DNA of 64,000 nucleotides from Chryseobacterium sp. MA9 (GTDB taxonomy: Bacteria > Bacteroidota > Bacteroidia > Flavobacteriales > Weeksellaceae). A program made the position numbers and the translations under genes. Location of the stretch: assembly GCF_024399315.1 (NCBI RefSeq), contig NZ_CP075170.1, positions 1,860,001 through 1,924,000 on the forward strand. Reading direction: 5' to 3'. Of this stretch, positions 27,623 to 38,223 are shown piece by piece. A model generated the notes under the pieces. The model had not been told where the DNA came from. It was given only the letters and a program-made list of their open reading frames with translations, and ran no database searches. Numbering within the stretch: position 1 is the stretch's first letter; every line of letters starts with the position of its first letter.

Positions 27623-28120
27623 ATGGCACTAGACAATTTAATCAGTTTAAGTTTTACCGCTGAAGAGCTTAATAACCTCGATCAGGCATTACAAACTATT
27701 GAAACAGTTTTATCAGGAAAAACCATCAACCTGACTCCCGAAGAAAGACAACAATACGGAAGTATTGCGGAACAGAACAAACTGTTTGTAAACAAGGCGA
27801 AGATTTACATGGAGCAGTATCCTCAGTATGTCCCGAACTTTTTAGATAAAACAGAATTCGATAAGGATTATCTGGGAAGAGAGCAGGTAGAACAACGCTT
27901 ACAAAGAATAAGCTCATTGACAGAACAGCTGTCTGATACAAAAGTCTTACTGGATCATGATAACTATCATAATGCTATTACCTTCTACAGGAATCTGAAG
28001 TTCCTTTCAGGAGAAAATGTTCCGGGTACCAATGTTATTTATGAAGATATGAAACAGTTTTTTGTGACAACAGGGTCTTCAACCCCTCCGGCAACTCCCT
28101 CTGATGACGTAAAGAACTGA
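27623..28120 (+). CDS. Conserved-looking helical protein of unknown function
   Basis: 165 aa from ATG 27623; an upstream start at 27590 would run into the promoter-like element and is disfavoured. The protein is helical, Gln/Glu-rich and has no signal peptide or membrane segment. It reads as two helical repeats (LNNLDQALQTIETVL and VEQRLQRISSLTEQL) with a Pro/Thr-rich C-terminal tail. No family was recognised with certainty. It is followed by a terminator at 28187, so it is monocistronic. Confidence 0.7.
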   Translation: MALDNLISLSFTAEELNNLDQALQTIETVLSGKTINLTPEERQQYGSIAEQNKLFVNKAKIYMEQYPQYVPNFLDKTEFDKDYLGREQVEQRLQRISSLTEQLSDTKVLLDHDNYHNAITFYRNLKFLSGENVPGTNVIYEDMKQFFVTTGSSTPPATPSDDVKN

Positions 28121-28186
28121 TAACAATCGGTTAAGCAAGTATTAATAGTCGGTTCTGAAGTTCAAACACCTATTTTTATAAGTATC

Positions 28187-28220
28187 AATACCCCCTTCCC
28201 TAAGGGGGTATTACTATTTA
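28187..28220 (+). terminator. Terminator
   Basis: An 11-bp stem AATACCCCCTT / AAGGGGGTATT with a 4-nt loop. Confidence 0.7.
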
Positions 28221-28984
28221 AAAACTGCCTGCAGGTTATTGGTGAAGTGTCTCCAACTTATTCTAAACTCGCCGTAAACACTTGATCAACTTGTTATCGC
28301 TATTTCAAAACCGGCTTCCGATATATTAACCACGTGTTTCAGGGGCTTATTAAGCCCGCTATTGATACTTACGAGATATCAACAGACACTTTTATAAGTG
28401 CCTGGAGTGACATGTGATAATGGCTGGAAATATTTTTGAGTGGTTAGGGAATATGGTCAGAACAGGCCTGCAGAACATTACGCTTTTCCGTAAGCAAAAG
28501 ATCAAAATCTTTATTATCATTGCTGCATCTGACAATGATGTGTAAGGATCAATCATATGAAAACGTATACAGTTTTAAATAACACGACAGGTTCTGTCGC
28601 TTCAAAGAAATATTTTTGTATTAAATCAAAGTCATATTTGGACACATGTTAAAAAGTGTTAAATTTGCCGGGTTTTATAAATCAGTCAAATCATGGCTAA
28701 AAAACAATAACTATGAAATTTTTATTCAGTTACATCCATTTGGTGAATATTCTTCAGCTACCTTTTAAATATTTAAAATCAGTTTCATATGTACAAATTC
28801 AGATCGGTTTTTATGCATATGAAATACAATATTCTTTTGGTGCAAAAGAATATTATTTTGAATAGTTTTGAAATATTTTTTACAATATAAAGGCATTTGA
28901 TTCTCTGAAATATAATATGTAAAAGAGAATTGGATTTAACCATGATCTATCATAACAAACAATGTTAACTTAAAAAACACGGGA
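28221..28984. other. Gene-poor 760-bp stretch
   Basis: No convincing gene on either strand. It holds a perfect hairpin at 28828-28854 (AATATTCTTTT / AAAAGAATATT, loop GGTGC). A candidate promoter element TAGTTTTG lies at 28863-28870, with TTG 23 bp upstream, for the gene at 28985. A short 50-codon frame at 28713-28865 has no supporting feature. Confidence 0.4.
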
Positions 28985-30589
28985 ATGAAAAAACTCTCTC
29001 TCAGTGCATTTACTCTATGCATGTTCCTGAGCATATCTGCCCAGGAAGTGGTTTGGCAGAAAGACATCAAATCCTCTACTCAGGATTTTCTCAGCCAGGT
29101 TACCACAACAATCGACCAGCAATATCTTATCACGGGAAGCTCTATCCAAAGCGATAAGCAGCAAGCTTCAGGCAGTAAGCAAAACAACGGCTATGATTTC
29201 CATCTGGTAAAACTGAACCAGCAGGGAGAAGAAGTCTGGGAAAAATATTTCTCAGGACAAAACCATGATTATTTATCAGCAACAGTTACCACGCAGGATG
29301 GTGGATTTCTTTTAGCCGGAACCTCTTATTCAGGAAAAGGATTGGATAAAAAAGAGGACTCTAAAGGTGGATCAGATATCTGGCTGATCAGAATCAACGA
29401 ATTCGGAGATGAATTGTGGCAGAAAACTTTAGGAAGTTCTTCAGACGAAGAAGCAAGAGCTGTGATCCAAACTACTGATTTAGGATTCTTTGTTGCCGGA
29501 AATGTACAGAATTCTTCAAAAGGCTACGGCTCCAAAGATATCTTAATTACCAGAATCGATAAAAACGGAAAAGAGCTCTCCCAATTAATCTTAGGCGGAA
29601 AAGGCTTAGACGAAGTGGAGAAAATGATTCCAACGAAAGACGGAGGAGCTTTACTTGGAATTTACTCAAGAAGTTCTGAAGTAAAGGCGGGAAGCGGGAA
29701 GATGGAGGCTGGAAGTAGTATGAAGATCGACTCTTATTCCAAAGACAGCAGCAACTTCGGCGAAGGAGATTATTGGATCGTAAAGCTTGACAAAAACGGA
29801 AAAGTAGAATGGGAAAAGAACTTCGGAGGCAAAGGTGATGATCATGTCAGAACACTGGCATTAACTTCAAATGGTTTTGTCATTGGTGGAGAATCAAGAT
29901 CCGAAAGATCAGGCAATAAAACGGTTGGAATTGAAGAAGGAACAGACCTATGGCTGATTTCTTTAAATGAAAGAGGTGATGAGCAGTGGCAGAAATCTTA
30001 CAACTTCAAGAATCGTGATATTTTGATGGGGATGAGTGTAATAAGCGGGAAGCAGGAAGATGGAAGCGGGAAGTCCAAAGGCATTCTGCTGGGAGGCTAT
30101 ACTCAGGCTGAAGGAAGAATACAGACTGATGATGAAACCTTCTGGATGCTCTATTTGGATCAGAATGGTATCGAGCAGTGGAGAAAATATGTGAAAGGAG
30201 AATCAAGACAAAGAGAAGAAAGACTTTCAGATTTAAAACTGAACAGAGATGGTTCTATTGTATTGGCAGGAACCAGTGCAGAAGAACTGGGCAAAGAGAA
30301 CTGGAAGATTGTAAAACTGGGAGACAAGCAAGTTGATCAGTTAATTGAAAAATACGATATCAAAATCTATCCAAATCCTGTTTCCGATTATGCTTATGTA
30401 GAAATCGGCTTTGATTTCAAAGATGCTGATATTCTTTTGTATGATATGAGTGGAAGACAGCTTCAGAGTATAAAAACTAAGAACAGAGTGACCAAGATCA
30501 ATACTCAGGCTTTGGTTCAGGGAGCTTATCTGGTGACTATAAAATCTGATACTAACAAAACGGCGAATGCCAAATTAATTAAGAAATAA
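28985..30589 (+). CDS. T9SS-secreted beta-propeller-like protein
   Basis: 534 aa with a signal peptide (cleavage near SISAQ). It carries repeated blocks of about 60-75 residues containing GGSDIWLIRIN, GEGDYWIVKLDKNG and similar, with W..K.LG motifs typical of flavobacterial propeller-like repeats. The C-terminus (about 455-534) has the type IX secretion sorting signature: IKIYPNPVSD, then LLYDMSGRQLQS and GAYLVTIKS. It is therefore exported across the outer membrane and probably attached to the surface. It stands 4 bp before the RHS genes on the same strand and may be co-transcribed with them. Confidence 0.85.
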   Translation: MKKLSLSAFTLCMFLSISAQEVVWQKDIKSSTQDFLSQVTTTIDQQYLITGSSIQSDKQQASGSKQNNGYDFHLVKLNQQGEEVWEKYFSGQNHDYLSATVTTQDGGFLLAGTSYSGKGLDKKEDSKGGSDIWLIRINEFGDELWQKTLGSSSDEEARAVIQTTDLGFFVAGNVQNSSKGYGSKDILITRIDKNGKELSQLILGGKGLDEVEKMIPTKDGGALLGIYSRSSEVKAGSGKMEAGSSMKIDSYSKDSSNFGEGDYWIVKLDKNGKVEWEKNFGGKGDDHVRTLALTSNGFVIGGESRSERSGNKTVGIEEGTDLWLISLNERGDEQWQKSYNFKNRDILMGMSVISGKQEDGSGKSKGILLGGYTQAEGRIQTDDETFWMLYLDQNGIEQWRKYVKGESRQREERLSDLKLNRDGSIVLAGTSAEELGKENWKIVKLGDKQVDQLIEKYDIKIYPNPVSDYAYVEIGFDFKDADILLYDMSGRQLQSIKTKNRVTKINTQALVQGAYLVTIKSDTNKTANAKLIKK

Positions 30590-30593
30590 CATC

Positions 30594-33386
30594 ATGAGAA
30601 AAAAACATAAGATCATAGTATTCCTGCTTACATTGTGTACAGGACTGTTATTTTCACAAGGTGCATCGAGTGAAAGCTTCACCTCGGCACCTTCCGCCAC
30701 ATCAATTCAAAGTTTTATTAATGCTCCGATATCATTATCTACAGGGGTTCCGGATATTAATATTCCCTTCTTTGCGCTGGCTACCCATAACCCGGGAATA
30801 GGAATCAATGTAGGAATATCTTACCATCCCAACAATTCTGCTAAAACCAGCAGAGCTTCCGATGTAGGTCTGGGCTGGTCTTTATATGGAACAAGCTGCC
30901 TTATTTACAGAGCAAAAAGTCTCATGACCGAAAATGAACCTTCTACTACTTATTACTATTCCTTTATGGGATTTAACGGAAAATTCTTATTAAAGAATGA
31001 TCCACAGTTAGGGAAATACGTTTTTCCTATTACGCAGACCAATCTGGATTTTACTTATATAGCTGATGATACTTTTAAAGTTGTTGACCCATCGGGGAAT
31101 ACGTATTTTTTTAATAATAGAGATCAGAATATTTTAAAAAAAACCCATATCTCCAATCCTTATACTTCGACTTATTACCTTACTAAAATAAAAGACGTTC
31201 ATCAGACCGAACAATTATTATTCGAATATATAGAGGACAGTTATGTCCCTAGTCTTGAAACTCTTGCAATAAAAAGTCTAAAGGTTAGTAAAGTAACCTC
31301 ACCTGATTTCGGTTCTATAGAATTTAGCTATAACCTTGACGAAACTCTCAGAAAGAAGTTTTCAGACCCGTATCAGCTGCACACCGTAGCCTTGAAAAGC
31401 AAAGCAGGAAAAGTCATCCAGAAATATACATTGCAAAATGAAGGAGGTGTTTTTATCTATACCGATCCTACTCCTTCTTCCTGCCCTCTAGATCTGGGAG
31501 AACTGATTTTTAATGAAAAAAGGAAACTTATTTCTATCCAAAAATATGGAACTTCTTCCCAATTTGAAAAAACCAGTTTTGAGTATACTGAACTGCCTTC
31601 TTCAGAAAATAACTGGCTAGGTCTTGACTGTCTTTGTCTTAATGGATCTGGAGGTATTAGATTTTTAAAAGTAGGACTTCTGAATACTATAAAATATCCT
31701 ACCGGAGGACAGACTCGCTATGAATTTGAACCCAATCAGTACGAAGTTAAAAAGACCCATATAAACGACCCGTTTTCTGATTTTAGCATTACATATGTCC
31801 CTCCTTATGAATATATCGACCATGATGCTCAAGTATTGGAAGACGTAGGAACTTTTAATTTCGACACCCATTTTACAGATACTTATACCTTCAATCTTCC
31901 TCCTAATCCAGATAATTCTGAGGGAGCAAGCTATTTGGTATACTGTATCAATGTAGGTGCTTATTATACAGATTCTCCGGTATGGGAACCCGGGACAATT
32001 CCTAGTTTAGCTGCTGAACTGACCTCTGGAGTGATAGGAAGCGACGGGAATAAAAAATTTATGCCCGGAACCAACACTTTCAAAATATCTGGAACAGGCG
32101 GTGGAGGCACTGTAACCATCAAAAGAATCAGATACAGATCTATTCCGCTTCCTAACTATGCAACGACAAGTGGGTTTAGAATTAAAAAAATAGAATTTCT
32201 TGAAAATGGAGTTCCGATAGATTCTGAAACCCGTTATTATTCTTACCAGCAGTTTGATGACAACTCTAAAACAAGTGGTGCTGCTGTCTGGCTTAAAGAC
32301 AATACCGTTGTTTATAAAAATGTGAAAGAATCCATTGGTCAGAATAAAGGGTATGCCTGGTATTATTTTAAAACTTTAATGGATCATCCTGATAATCAAA
32401 ACGCCTCTACTAATTTTTCTCACTATAATATATTGATTAATGGTCTTTTAGATAAAAAAGAAGTCTTTGATGCCAGCAATACTAGGGTGGCAAAAGAAGA
32501 GAACATCTACGAATTAACTTCAACAGGATTCCCATATTATCTTGATGATAGTTCTGATTCAGGCGTTCAGGTAAAAAACTCTATTGTGACGAAGCAGACG
32601 AATACCACTACTTCTTTTGTAGGGCAGGATACTATTTCTTCAACCATAGAATCCACAAGAGAACCCATAAATCTTAATATTACAGGCAAAAAGACCATTA
32701 CTCCTGAAGGAGATATTCTGGAAGAAAATTATACATATCCTAAGCCAGCTGCTATGCGCTTATTTGGTGCAGGAATCAGAGACAGGGTTATTACTACTGA
32801 ATCCAAGAAAAATGGAGCTACCCTTTCTAAAACAGAAACCCGATATGATGATACCACTCATCTATACCCTACTTCTGTCATAGGATTTTTGCCTGATGAT
32901 CTTACTCAGTCCTTTAAAAATGCGGTGAATGATATTTATGATGACAAAGGTAATCTTGTTCAGTACAGAGCATTTCCAAATGCTGCAGATGCTTCTACAG
33001 GAGGAATTCCGACTACCATCATCTGGGGATATAACAAAACCATGCCGATTGCTAAAATAGAAGGTGCAAAACTATCGGATATTCCGGCAGCACTTATTAC
33101 ATCCATTGTCAATGCCTCTAACGAAGACGCAGATGCTGTTCCAGCCAATGAAACAACAAAAGAAACAGCATTAATCAATGCGTTGAATACCTTCAGGAAA
33201 GATGCTGCTCTTAAAAATTTCGTGATTACTGCCTATACGTATGACCCGATGATCGGAATGACCACTACGATTTCACCTAATGGGATGATGGCAAAATATA
33301 AGTATGATTCTTTCAACAGGCTTCAGAAAGTCATCAACAATGAAGGAATTACGGTGAAAGAATACCAGTACAACAACAAAAACTAA
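30594..33386 (+). CDS. RHS-system N-terminal component (secreted shell-like protein)
   Basis: 930 aa with a signal peptide (CTGLLFSQG). The start region (SFINAPISLSTGVPDINIPF) and the DVGLGWSL motif are typical of Bacteroidota RHS/YD-associated proteins related to SpvB/TcdB-type shells. The end (YTYDPMIGMTTTISPNGMMA then YDSFNRLQKV) is a YD-repeat block. It ends 3 bp before the RHS core gene, so the system is split into two proteins. Together they would form the hollow RHS cage enclosing a toxin tip (known for RHS proteins; inferred here). No catalytic toxin is seen in this part. Confidence 0.8.
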   Translation: MRKKHKIIVFLLTLCTGLLFSQGASSESFTSAPSATSIQSFINAPISLSTGVPDINIPFFALATHNPGIGINVGISYHPNNSAKTSRASDVGLGWSLYGTSCLIYRAKSLMTENEPSTTYYYSFMGFNGKFLLKNDPQLGKYVFPITQTNLDFTYIADDTFKVVDPSGNTYFFNNRDQNILKKTHISNPYTSTYYLTKIKDVHQTEQLLFEYIEDSYVPSLETLAIKSLKVSKVTSPDFGSIEFSYNLDETLRKKFSDPYQLHTVALKSKAGKVIQKYTLQNEGGVFIYTDPTPSSCPLDLGELIFNEKRKLISIQKYGTSSQFEKTSFEYTELPSSENNWLGLDCLCLNGSGGIRFLKVGLLNTIKYPTGGQTRYEFEPNQYEVKKTHINDPFSDFSITYVPPYEYIDHDAQVLEDVGTFNFDTHFTDTYTFNLPPNPDNSEGASYLVYCINVGAYYTDSPVWEPGTIPSLAAELTSGVIGSDGNKKFMPGTNTFKISGTGGGGTVTIKRIRYRSIPLPNYATTSGFRIKKIEFLENGVPIDSETRYYSYQQFDDNSKTSGAAVWLKDNTVVYKNVKESIGQNKGYAWYYFKTLMDHPDNQNASTNFSHYNILINGLLDKKEVFDASNTRVAKEENIYELTSTGFPYYLDDSSDSGVQVKNSIVTKQTNTTTSFVGQDTISSTIESTREPINLNITGKKTITPEGDILEENYTYPKPAAMRLFGAGIRDRVITTESKKNGATLSKTETRYDDTTHLYPTSVIGFLPDDLTQSFKNAVNDIYDDKGNLVQYRAFPNAADASTGGIPTTIIWGYNKTMPIAKIEGAKLSDIPAALITSIVNASNEDADAVPANETTKETALINALNTFRKDAALKNFVITAYTYDPMIGMTTTISPNGMMAKYKYDSFNRLQKVINNEGITVKEYQYNNKN

Positions 33387-33389
33387 AAG

Positions 33390-36300
33390 ATGAAAAACAA
33401 TATAAACATAATCCATACAGGAAAACTGAAGATAAAAAAATATTTTTCAGCACTGGCTTTGGCTCTTTCTCTGTCTGTTTTTGCACAGACAACGACAGAG
33501 AATTATGTCTACAGCAAAGTTTCTCTCTCTGAAGATGGCAGTAAAAAATCAGAAACCATACAATATTTTGATGGTCTGGGGAGACCCAAGCAAACCATTC
33601 AGGTAAAATCTACCCCACTGGGACAGGATCTTGTGCTACCAGTTACCTATGATCAGCTGGGAAGGCAGACCAAAAGTATTTTACCGGTTCCTATGGCTAC
33701 CACTAACCTTGGAATACAGAATGTTTCTGAAGCCACAGCCAATACTTATTACGGAGTACCCAACGCCTATTCCGAACAAAAACTGGAAGCTTCTCCTTTG
33801 GCAAGAGTCCTGGAAACCGCAAGTCCCGGAAATGAATGGGCAATGAACTCCGGACATACCCGAAAAGCAACCTATGAAATTAACAAAAACTCAGATAAGG
33901 TAAAGAAATTTTCGTTTACCAATTCATGGGTCAGCACGATTGCAATTTCTTCTGTTCCTACCGTTTCTTTTTACAATGAAAAAGTATTGGTTAAAACTTC
34001 CGGAACTGATGAAGATGGTAACAAAACTATTGAATTTACCAATGGATTGGGACACACTATTCTGGTAAGAAAAGTCATTAGTGCTACTGAAAATGCAGAC
34101 ACCTATTATCTTTACAACGATTATGGCCATCTTGTCTACGTTATTTCTCCAAAAGCAGACGCTCAGATTACCTCCAATAACAATATCATCACCCAGCAGA
34201 TTCTGAATGATCTCTGCTATCAGTATAAATATGATAACAGGGGCAGGCTGGCTGAAAAGAAAGTTCCCGGAAAAGGATGGGAATATATGGTGTATAATAA
34301 AGCTGATCGGCTTATTCTAACCCAGGATACGGTCCTTAAAGAAAAAGGGCAATGGCTTTTTACCAAATATGACCAATTGGGAAGAGTTGTGTACACAGGA
34401 ATCACAAATAATGCTTCCAGCAGGGCATCAATGCAAAACAGTGCCAATGCTAATGCTAATTTATATGAAACCAGAACTGCTACAGCGGGACTGACCATAA
34501 ACGGCATGCCTGTATATTATACTAACGTTTCGACTTCTACCGGTGTTACCCAGGTCTTAAGTATTAATTACTATGACACCTATCCGCAATACAGTTTTAA
34601 TCCTGCATTTCCATCAGCAATTTTCGGAAAACCAGTTTTAAAAGATGATCTTTCCGGAAATGTAAATACGAAAGCAATGCCCGTCATGAGCCTGGTAAAA
34701 AATATAGAGGATGACAACTGGACCAAAGATTACAGCTACTATGATACAAAAGGAAGACCTGTTGGAGGATATTCTATCAATCATTTAGGAGGCTATACGA
34801 GAACAGAATCTGAACTTGATTTTGCTGGAGTACCGCTTCAGGTAAAAACTTATCATAAAAGATTAAATACTGATACGGAGAGGGTGATTACAGAAGTTTT
34901 CACTTATGATAACCAAAACAGGCTGCTTACCCACACCCATCAGGTAGACAGCAACACGCCCGAAATTCTGACTCAGAATAAGTATAATGAGCTTTCCCAG
35001 CTGGTATCTAAAAAAGTGGGAGGAACTTCTGCAGCGTCTCCCCTTCAGACAGTAGATTATACTTATAACATCAAAGGATGGCTTACCAGGATCAATGATC
35101 CTAAAAACCTGAACGGAAGACTTTTTGGTTATGAATTGAAATATCAAAACCCTGATAATATTTCCTATACAAAATTCAACGGTAATGTTTCTGAGACCGA
35201 CTGGAAAACTTCTGTTGATGGTGTACTGAAAAGATATATTTATAGTTATGATGTCTTAAACAGACTTACAGCCGGATATTATCATGAACCTACAACTTCG
35301 GTTCCTGCTAATAATTTCTATAATGAAGAAATAGCATATGACCTTAACGGGAATATTACCCGCCTTCAGAGAAATATGAAAGGAAGTAGTAATACAGTAG
35401 AATATATAGACAACATTTATTATACCTATTCAGGAAACAGGCTTATTTCAGCTTCTGATGTCACACAGAATTTTAATGGTTATCCAACAGGAGGAAATCA
35501 GATTGGTTATGATAATAATGGAAATATGGTTAACCAGCTGGATAAAGGAATTTCTTCCATTCAATATAATTATTTAAATCTAACTAAACAGATTACGCAA
35601 AACTCTAAAGCTATTAACTATTATTACAGGGCAGATGGAGTTAAAATTAAGAAATCAGGACCAGCAGGATCAAACACAGATTATCTTGATGGGTTTCAAT
35701 ATACGGAAGGAAGCATAAAATTTGTTCAGACTTCAGAAGGGTATTTCAATTTTGAAAATAATAAGTACATTTACAATTATACAGACCATCTGGGAAATAT
35801 AAGATTAAGTTACTATAAAAATGAAACCGGAATAGAGATCCTTGAGGAAAGTAATTATTATCCATTTGGTTTAAAACATGGAATATCTAACCCCTCTGTA
35901 GGAAACCCAAGCTATAACTACAAATATAATGGTAAGGAATTACAGGAGACCGGGATGTATGATTATGGAGCAAGAATGTACATGCCGGACTTAGGAAGAT
36001 GGGGAGTTATTGATCCATTGGCTGAAGCATCCAGAAGGTTTACACCCTACCATTATGGGAACAATAATCCGATAATGTTTATAGACCCGGATGGAAGAAT
36101 TACAGAGTCATTTATTAAGGGAATGATGTCTGCACCTTCAGGTACAACATGGTACAATACAGGGATAGGTTTTACTAATGACCAGGGAGGCTCTATGGAC
36201 TATGACGGTAATAGAATTAACTGGGGAATGGACTATACCCGTATGCTCATGCAGAGTGTTGGCCTTTCTCATGGTGGTGAAGGTGGCGGTGGTGAAATGG

Positions 36301-36962
36301 TAATCCATATTCCAGAAGTGATTATTACCGGAAGTCTTGCAATAGATTTTGGGCTTCAGATGCGAAATCGTGTAAATGCATACATGAATGCTTGGAATTC
36401 CAGAGGCAGCTTTTATAGCACCAGAATCGGTGAACAGGTATTGGATGCTAAAGAATCTGCTTTAGGGAAGATATGGTCATTTTTAAATCCTCGCATATGG
36501 AACGGGGGTGACGGTGTATCATATCAGGTAAACTCTGATGGAATAGCAACCAATGTAGCCCCATTGATGGGTGATCTTCCTCTTAGTGGAAGTGGGATTA
36601 AAAATATAATACAAGCAGAGGCAAATGGTGCATATTATTCAATCGCTTATGAAATGAAACTAGCTGAATCATCTTATCCTGGAGTAACCCGATATATGCA
36701 TTTTAAGGAAGCTAATATTGCATTAGAGTCAGCGATGAAAACAAACCCGCTATTAAATGAATTAGGAATTGTCATACCTAGATCTGCATCAGGATCAATT
36801 ATAGGAAAATCACCAACAAATTGGGTTTGGCATCATGACATAGAAAAGGGACTTATGCAGCTGGTTCCCAAAAGCCAACATCCTAATGTGCCTGGTGGAA
36901 TATTTTGGGAAACGATGCATCCTGGAAGAAAAGGAGGGTTTTCAATTTGGGGAAAAAAATAA
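33390..36962 (+). CDS. RHS core protein with WHH-type nuclease toxin tip
   Basis: 1190 aa. Signal peptide to FAQ; DUF6443-like start (VQYFDGLGRP-type block, here YFDGLGRPKQ); many YD/RHS repeats; then the RHS-associated core [33 protein letters not shown] and NPIMFIDPDG near residues 850-910. Everything after PDG is the variable tip (about 280 aa). It ends in NWVWHHDIEKGLMQLVPKSQH, the WHH motif of HNH/Endo VII-superfamily nuclease toxins. The protein is thus a polymorphic toxin whose tip probably cuts nucleic acid in rivals. Immunity candidates follow directly. Core DNA at 35955-36058 is repeated identically at 39643-39746, the expected tip-exchange seam. Confidence 0.88.
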   Translation: MKNNINIIHTGKLKIKKYFSALALALSLSVFAQTTTENYVYSKVSLSEDGSKKSETIQYFDGLGRPKQTIQVKSTPLGQDLVLPVTYDQLGRQTKSILPVPMATTNLGIQNVSEATANTYYGVPNAYSEQKLEASPLARVLETASPGNEWAMNSGHTRKATYEINKNSDKVKKFSFTNSWVSTIAISSVPTVSFYNEKVLVKTSGTDEDGNKTIEFTNGLGHTILVRKVISATENADTYYLYNDYGHLVYVISPKADAQITSNNNIITQQILNDLCYQYKYDNRGRLAEKKVPGKGWEYMVYNKADRLILTQDTVLKEKGQWLFTKYDQLGRVVYTGITNNASSRASMQNSANANANLYETRTATAGLTINGMPVYYTNVSTSTGVTQVLSINYYDTYPQYSFNPAFPSAIFGKPVLKDDLSGNVNTKAMPVMSLVKNIEDDNWTKDYSYYDTKGRPVGGYSINHLGGYTRTESELDFAGVPLQVKTYHKRLNTDTERVITEVFTYDNQNRLLTHTHQVDSNTPEILTQNKYNELSQLVSKKVGGTSAASPLQTVDYTYNIKGWLTRINDPKNLNGRLFGYELKYQNPDNISYTKFNGNVSETDWKTSVDGVLKRYIYSYDVLNRLTAGYYHEPTTSVPANNFYNEEIAYDLNGNITRLQRNMKGSSNTVEYIDNIYYTYSGNRLISASDVTQNFNGYPTGGNQIGYDNNGNMVNQLDKGISSIQYNYLNLTKQITQNSKAINYYYRADGVKIKKSGPAGSNTDYLDGFQYTEGSIKFVQTSEGYFNFENNKYIYNYTDHLGNIRLSYYKNETGIEILEESNYYPFGLKHGISNPSVGNPSYNYKYNGKELQETGMYDYGARMYMPDLGRWGVIDPLAEASRRFTPYHYGNNNPIMFIDPDGRITESFIKGMMSAPSGTTWYNTGIGFTNDQGGSMDYDGNRINWGMDYTRMLMQSVGLSHGGEGGGGEMVIHIPEVIITGSLAIDFGLQMRNRVNAYMNAWNSRGSFYSTRIGEQVLDAKESALGKIWSFLNPRIWNGGDGVSYQVNSDGIATNVAPLMGDLPLSGSGIKNIIQAEANGAYYSIAYEMKLAESSYPGVTRYMHFKEANIALESAMKTNPLLNELGIVIPRSASGSIIGKSPTNWVWHHDIEKGLMQLVPKSQHPNVPGGIFWETMHPGRKGGFSIWGKK

Positions 36963-36981
36963 TTTTAAATATAATAATTAT

Positions 36982-37308
36982 ATGAAACTATTAGAACTAG
37001 TAAAATATTTTAGAGATGGAGGCTCTTTTGAAGATTTCTGCCAAGCACAATCATTGGATCTTGAGTCCGAAGTTATTGAAATTTACATGAGGGAGCCTTT
37101 GGAAATTGATAATGACCTTGCTTTTTTTGAAATAGAAAAAACACAGGGTAATATTGAATATCAATATAAAGACATAAAATATTCCAATCTATTTGATTTT
37201 TATTATTTTTTAGATGCTATAGAGGAATCTCAAAATGCCCAAAATCGGTCTTTATCAAACGAAGAGCTTACAAAACTTCTATTCAATTATGCAATTAATG
37301 ATGCATAA
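36982..37308 (+). CDS. Probable immunity protein for the WHH toxin
   Basis: 108 aa starting at ATG 36982, 19 bp after the RHS stop. The frame is open upstream to 36886, but that part overlaps the toxin. Acidic, with no signal peptide; LVKYFRDGGSFEDFCQ is its most distinctive block. Position directly after a toxin tip, small size and acidity all fit a cognate immunity protein. The family was not identified with certainty. Confidence 0.75.
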   Translation: MKLLELVKYFRDGGSFEDFCQAQSLDLESEVIEIYMREPLEIDNDLAFFEIEKTQGNIEYQYKDIKYSNLFDFYYFLDAIEESQNAQNRSLSNEELTKLLFNYAINDA

Positions 37309-37327
37309 AATAATAGTTTGTAATAAA

Positions 37328-37358
37328 GTGGAGTGTTGGTTTCAATACTCTACTTTTT
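37328..37358 (+). terminator. Hairpin after immunity gene
   Basis: GGAGTGTTG and CAATACTCT pair around a short loop, followed by T-rich DNA. Related in sequence to the hairpins at 41236, 43015 and 43877. Confidence 0.55.
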
Positions 37359-37393
37359 AACAGTGGTAATATCTAAATCTTTTACAAAATAGA

Positions 37394-37864
37394 ATGAAAA
37401 ATATAAGCGACAAAACTTATTCTGATGCTGTAAAAGGAATAAAAGAAGAATGGTTTTATAGTGATGTCCCTAATTGGTACAGTTATGTAGTCAATCTTCC
37501 TAAGCATTTACAAGTAATATATCTAACCGTAATATTAGAAAATCAAGTATTAAACGGAGGATTTCATCAATACTTTGTAAATTCTTACGGACAATTTGCG
37601 AAAGAAACGATAGATGCTTTGATTGAAATAGGTGCCTTTAAAAAATCAAACCTTTTGGAGAAGGCTTTACATATTGTACAAGATAAAGACATGAGCGATG
37701 AAAACTTCCGAAAAGAATTAGTAAACAAAACACTAAAAAAACTATTTATCGATGATGATTTATTTGACCCTTTAGAAGAATTAGATGATATATATTACAG
37801 TTTGGAAGATGAAGATATTTCTGTTTTATTGGGTGAATATTTAAGCAAGCAATCTAAAAATTAG
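37394..37864 (+). CDS. DMP19/DUF4375-type immunity-like protein
   Basis: 156 aa, acidic and cytoplasmic. The block NQVLNGGFHQYFVNSYG matches the DMP19/DUF4375 signature (E/N-x-x-NGGF-Q-F-N-S-G), a domain known from polymorphic-toxin immunity loci. One base separates it from the next gene, so the two are coupled. No toxin tip of its own is nearby, so it is probably an orphan immunity gene kept after tip replacement. Confidence 0.75.
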   Translation: MKNISDKTYSDAVKGIKEEWFYSDVPNWYSYVVNLPKHLQVIYLTVILENQVLNGGFHQYFVNSYGQFAKETIDALIEIGAFKKSNLLEKALHIVQDKDMSDENFRKELVNKTLKKLFIDDDLFDPLEELDDIYYSLEDEDISVLLGEYLSKQSKN

Positions 37865-37865
37865 T

Positions 37866-38207
37866 ATGAAACCAGAAGAATTAGTAAAAATTCTCCATAG
37901 AGATGTAATTAAAGGGAATTTGGAATTATATCAAAGCTTACTAGATACAACAAATGAAGCAACAGATCCTGTTTGGAAAGGTATTTTGCCAATATATATT
38001 AATTTTTCAAGAGAAGAAAAAGAAATATTTTTGAAATTTTTGAAAATAATCGAAATTAACACGTTATCACATGTTTTAGGGATATTGGATGGAACAACTT
38101 ACGCTGATGGGATAGAACAGGATTTTATTCTAACAGTAGAAAATGACAATAGAAAAATTAATGAGGACTTACAGGATCTATTTTTAGAATTGATTGAAGA
38201 GGAATAA
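37866..38207 (+). CDS. Immunity-like protein, family unknown
   Basis: 113 aa, acidic, starting MKPEELVKILHRDVIKGNLE. A truncated close copy of its first 23 codons occurs at 39429, where it is cut by an RHS fragment. This shows the gene has been duplicated during cassette rearrangement. It follows the DMP19 gene by 1 bp and is closed by a terminator at 38224. Its immunity role is inferred from context. Confidence 0.68.
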   Translation: MKPEELVKILHRDVIKGNLELYQSLLDTTNEATDPVWKGILPIYINFSREEKEIFLKFLKIIEINTLSHVLGILDGTTYADGIEQDFILTVENDNRKINEDLQDLFLELIEEE

Positions 38208-38223
38208 ATACCTCGATATATTT

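Noticed and set aside
28713..28865. 50-codon ORF in the gap before the T9SS protein
   Set aside because: It overlaps a perfect hairpin and a promoter-like element, with no coding signal beyond the open frame.
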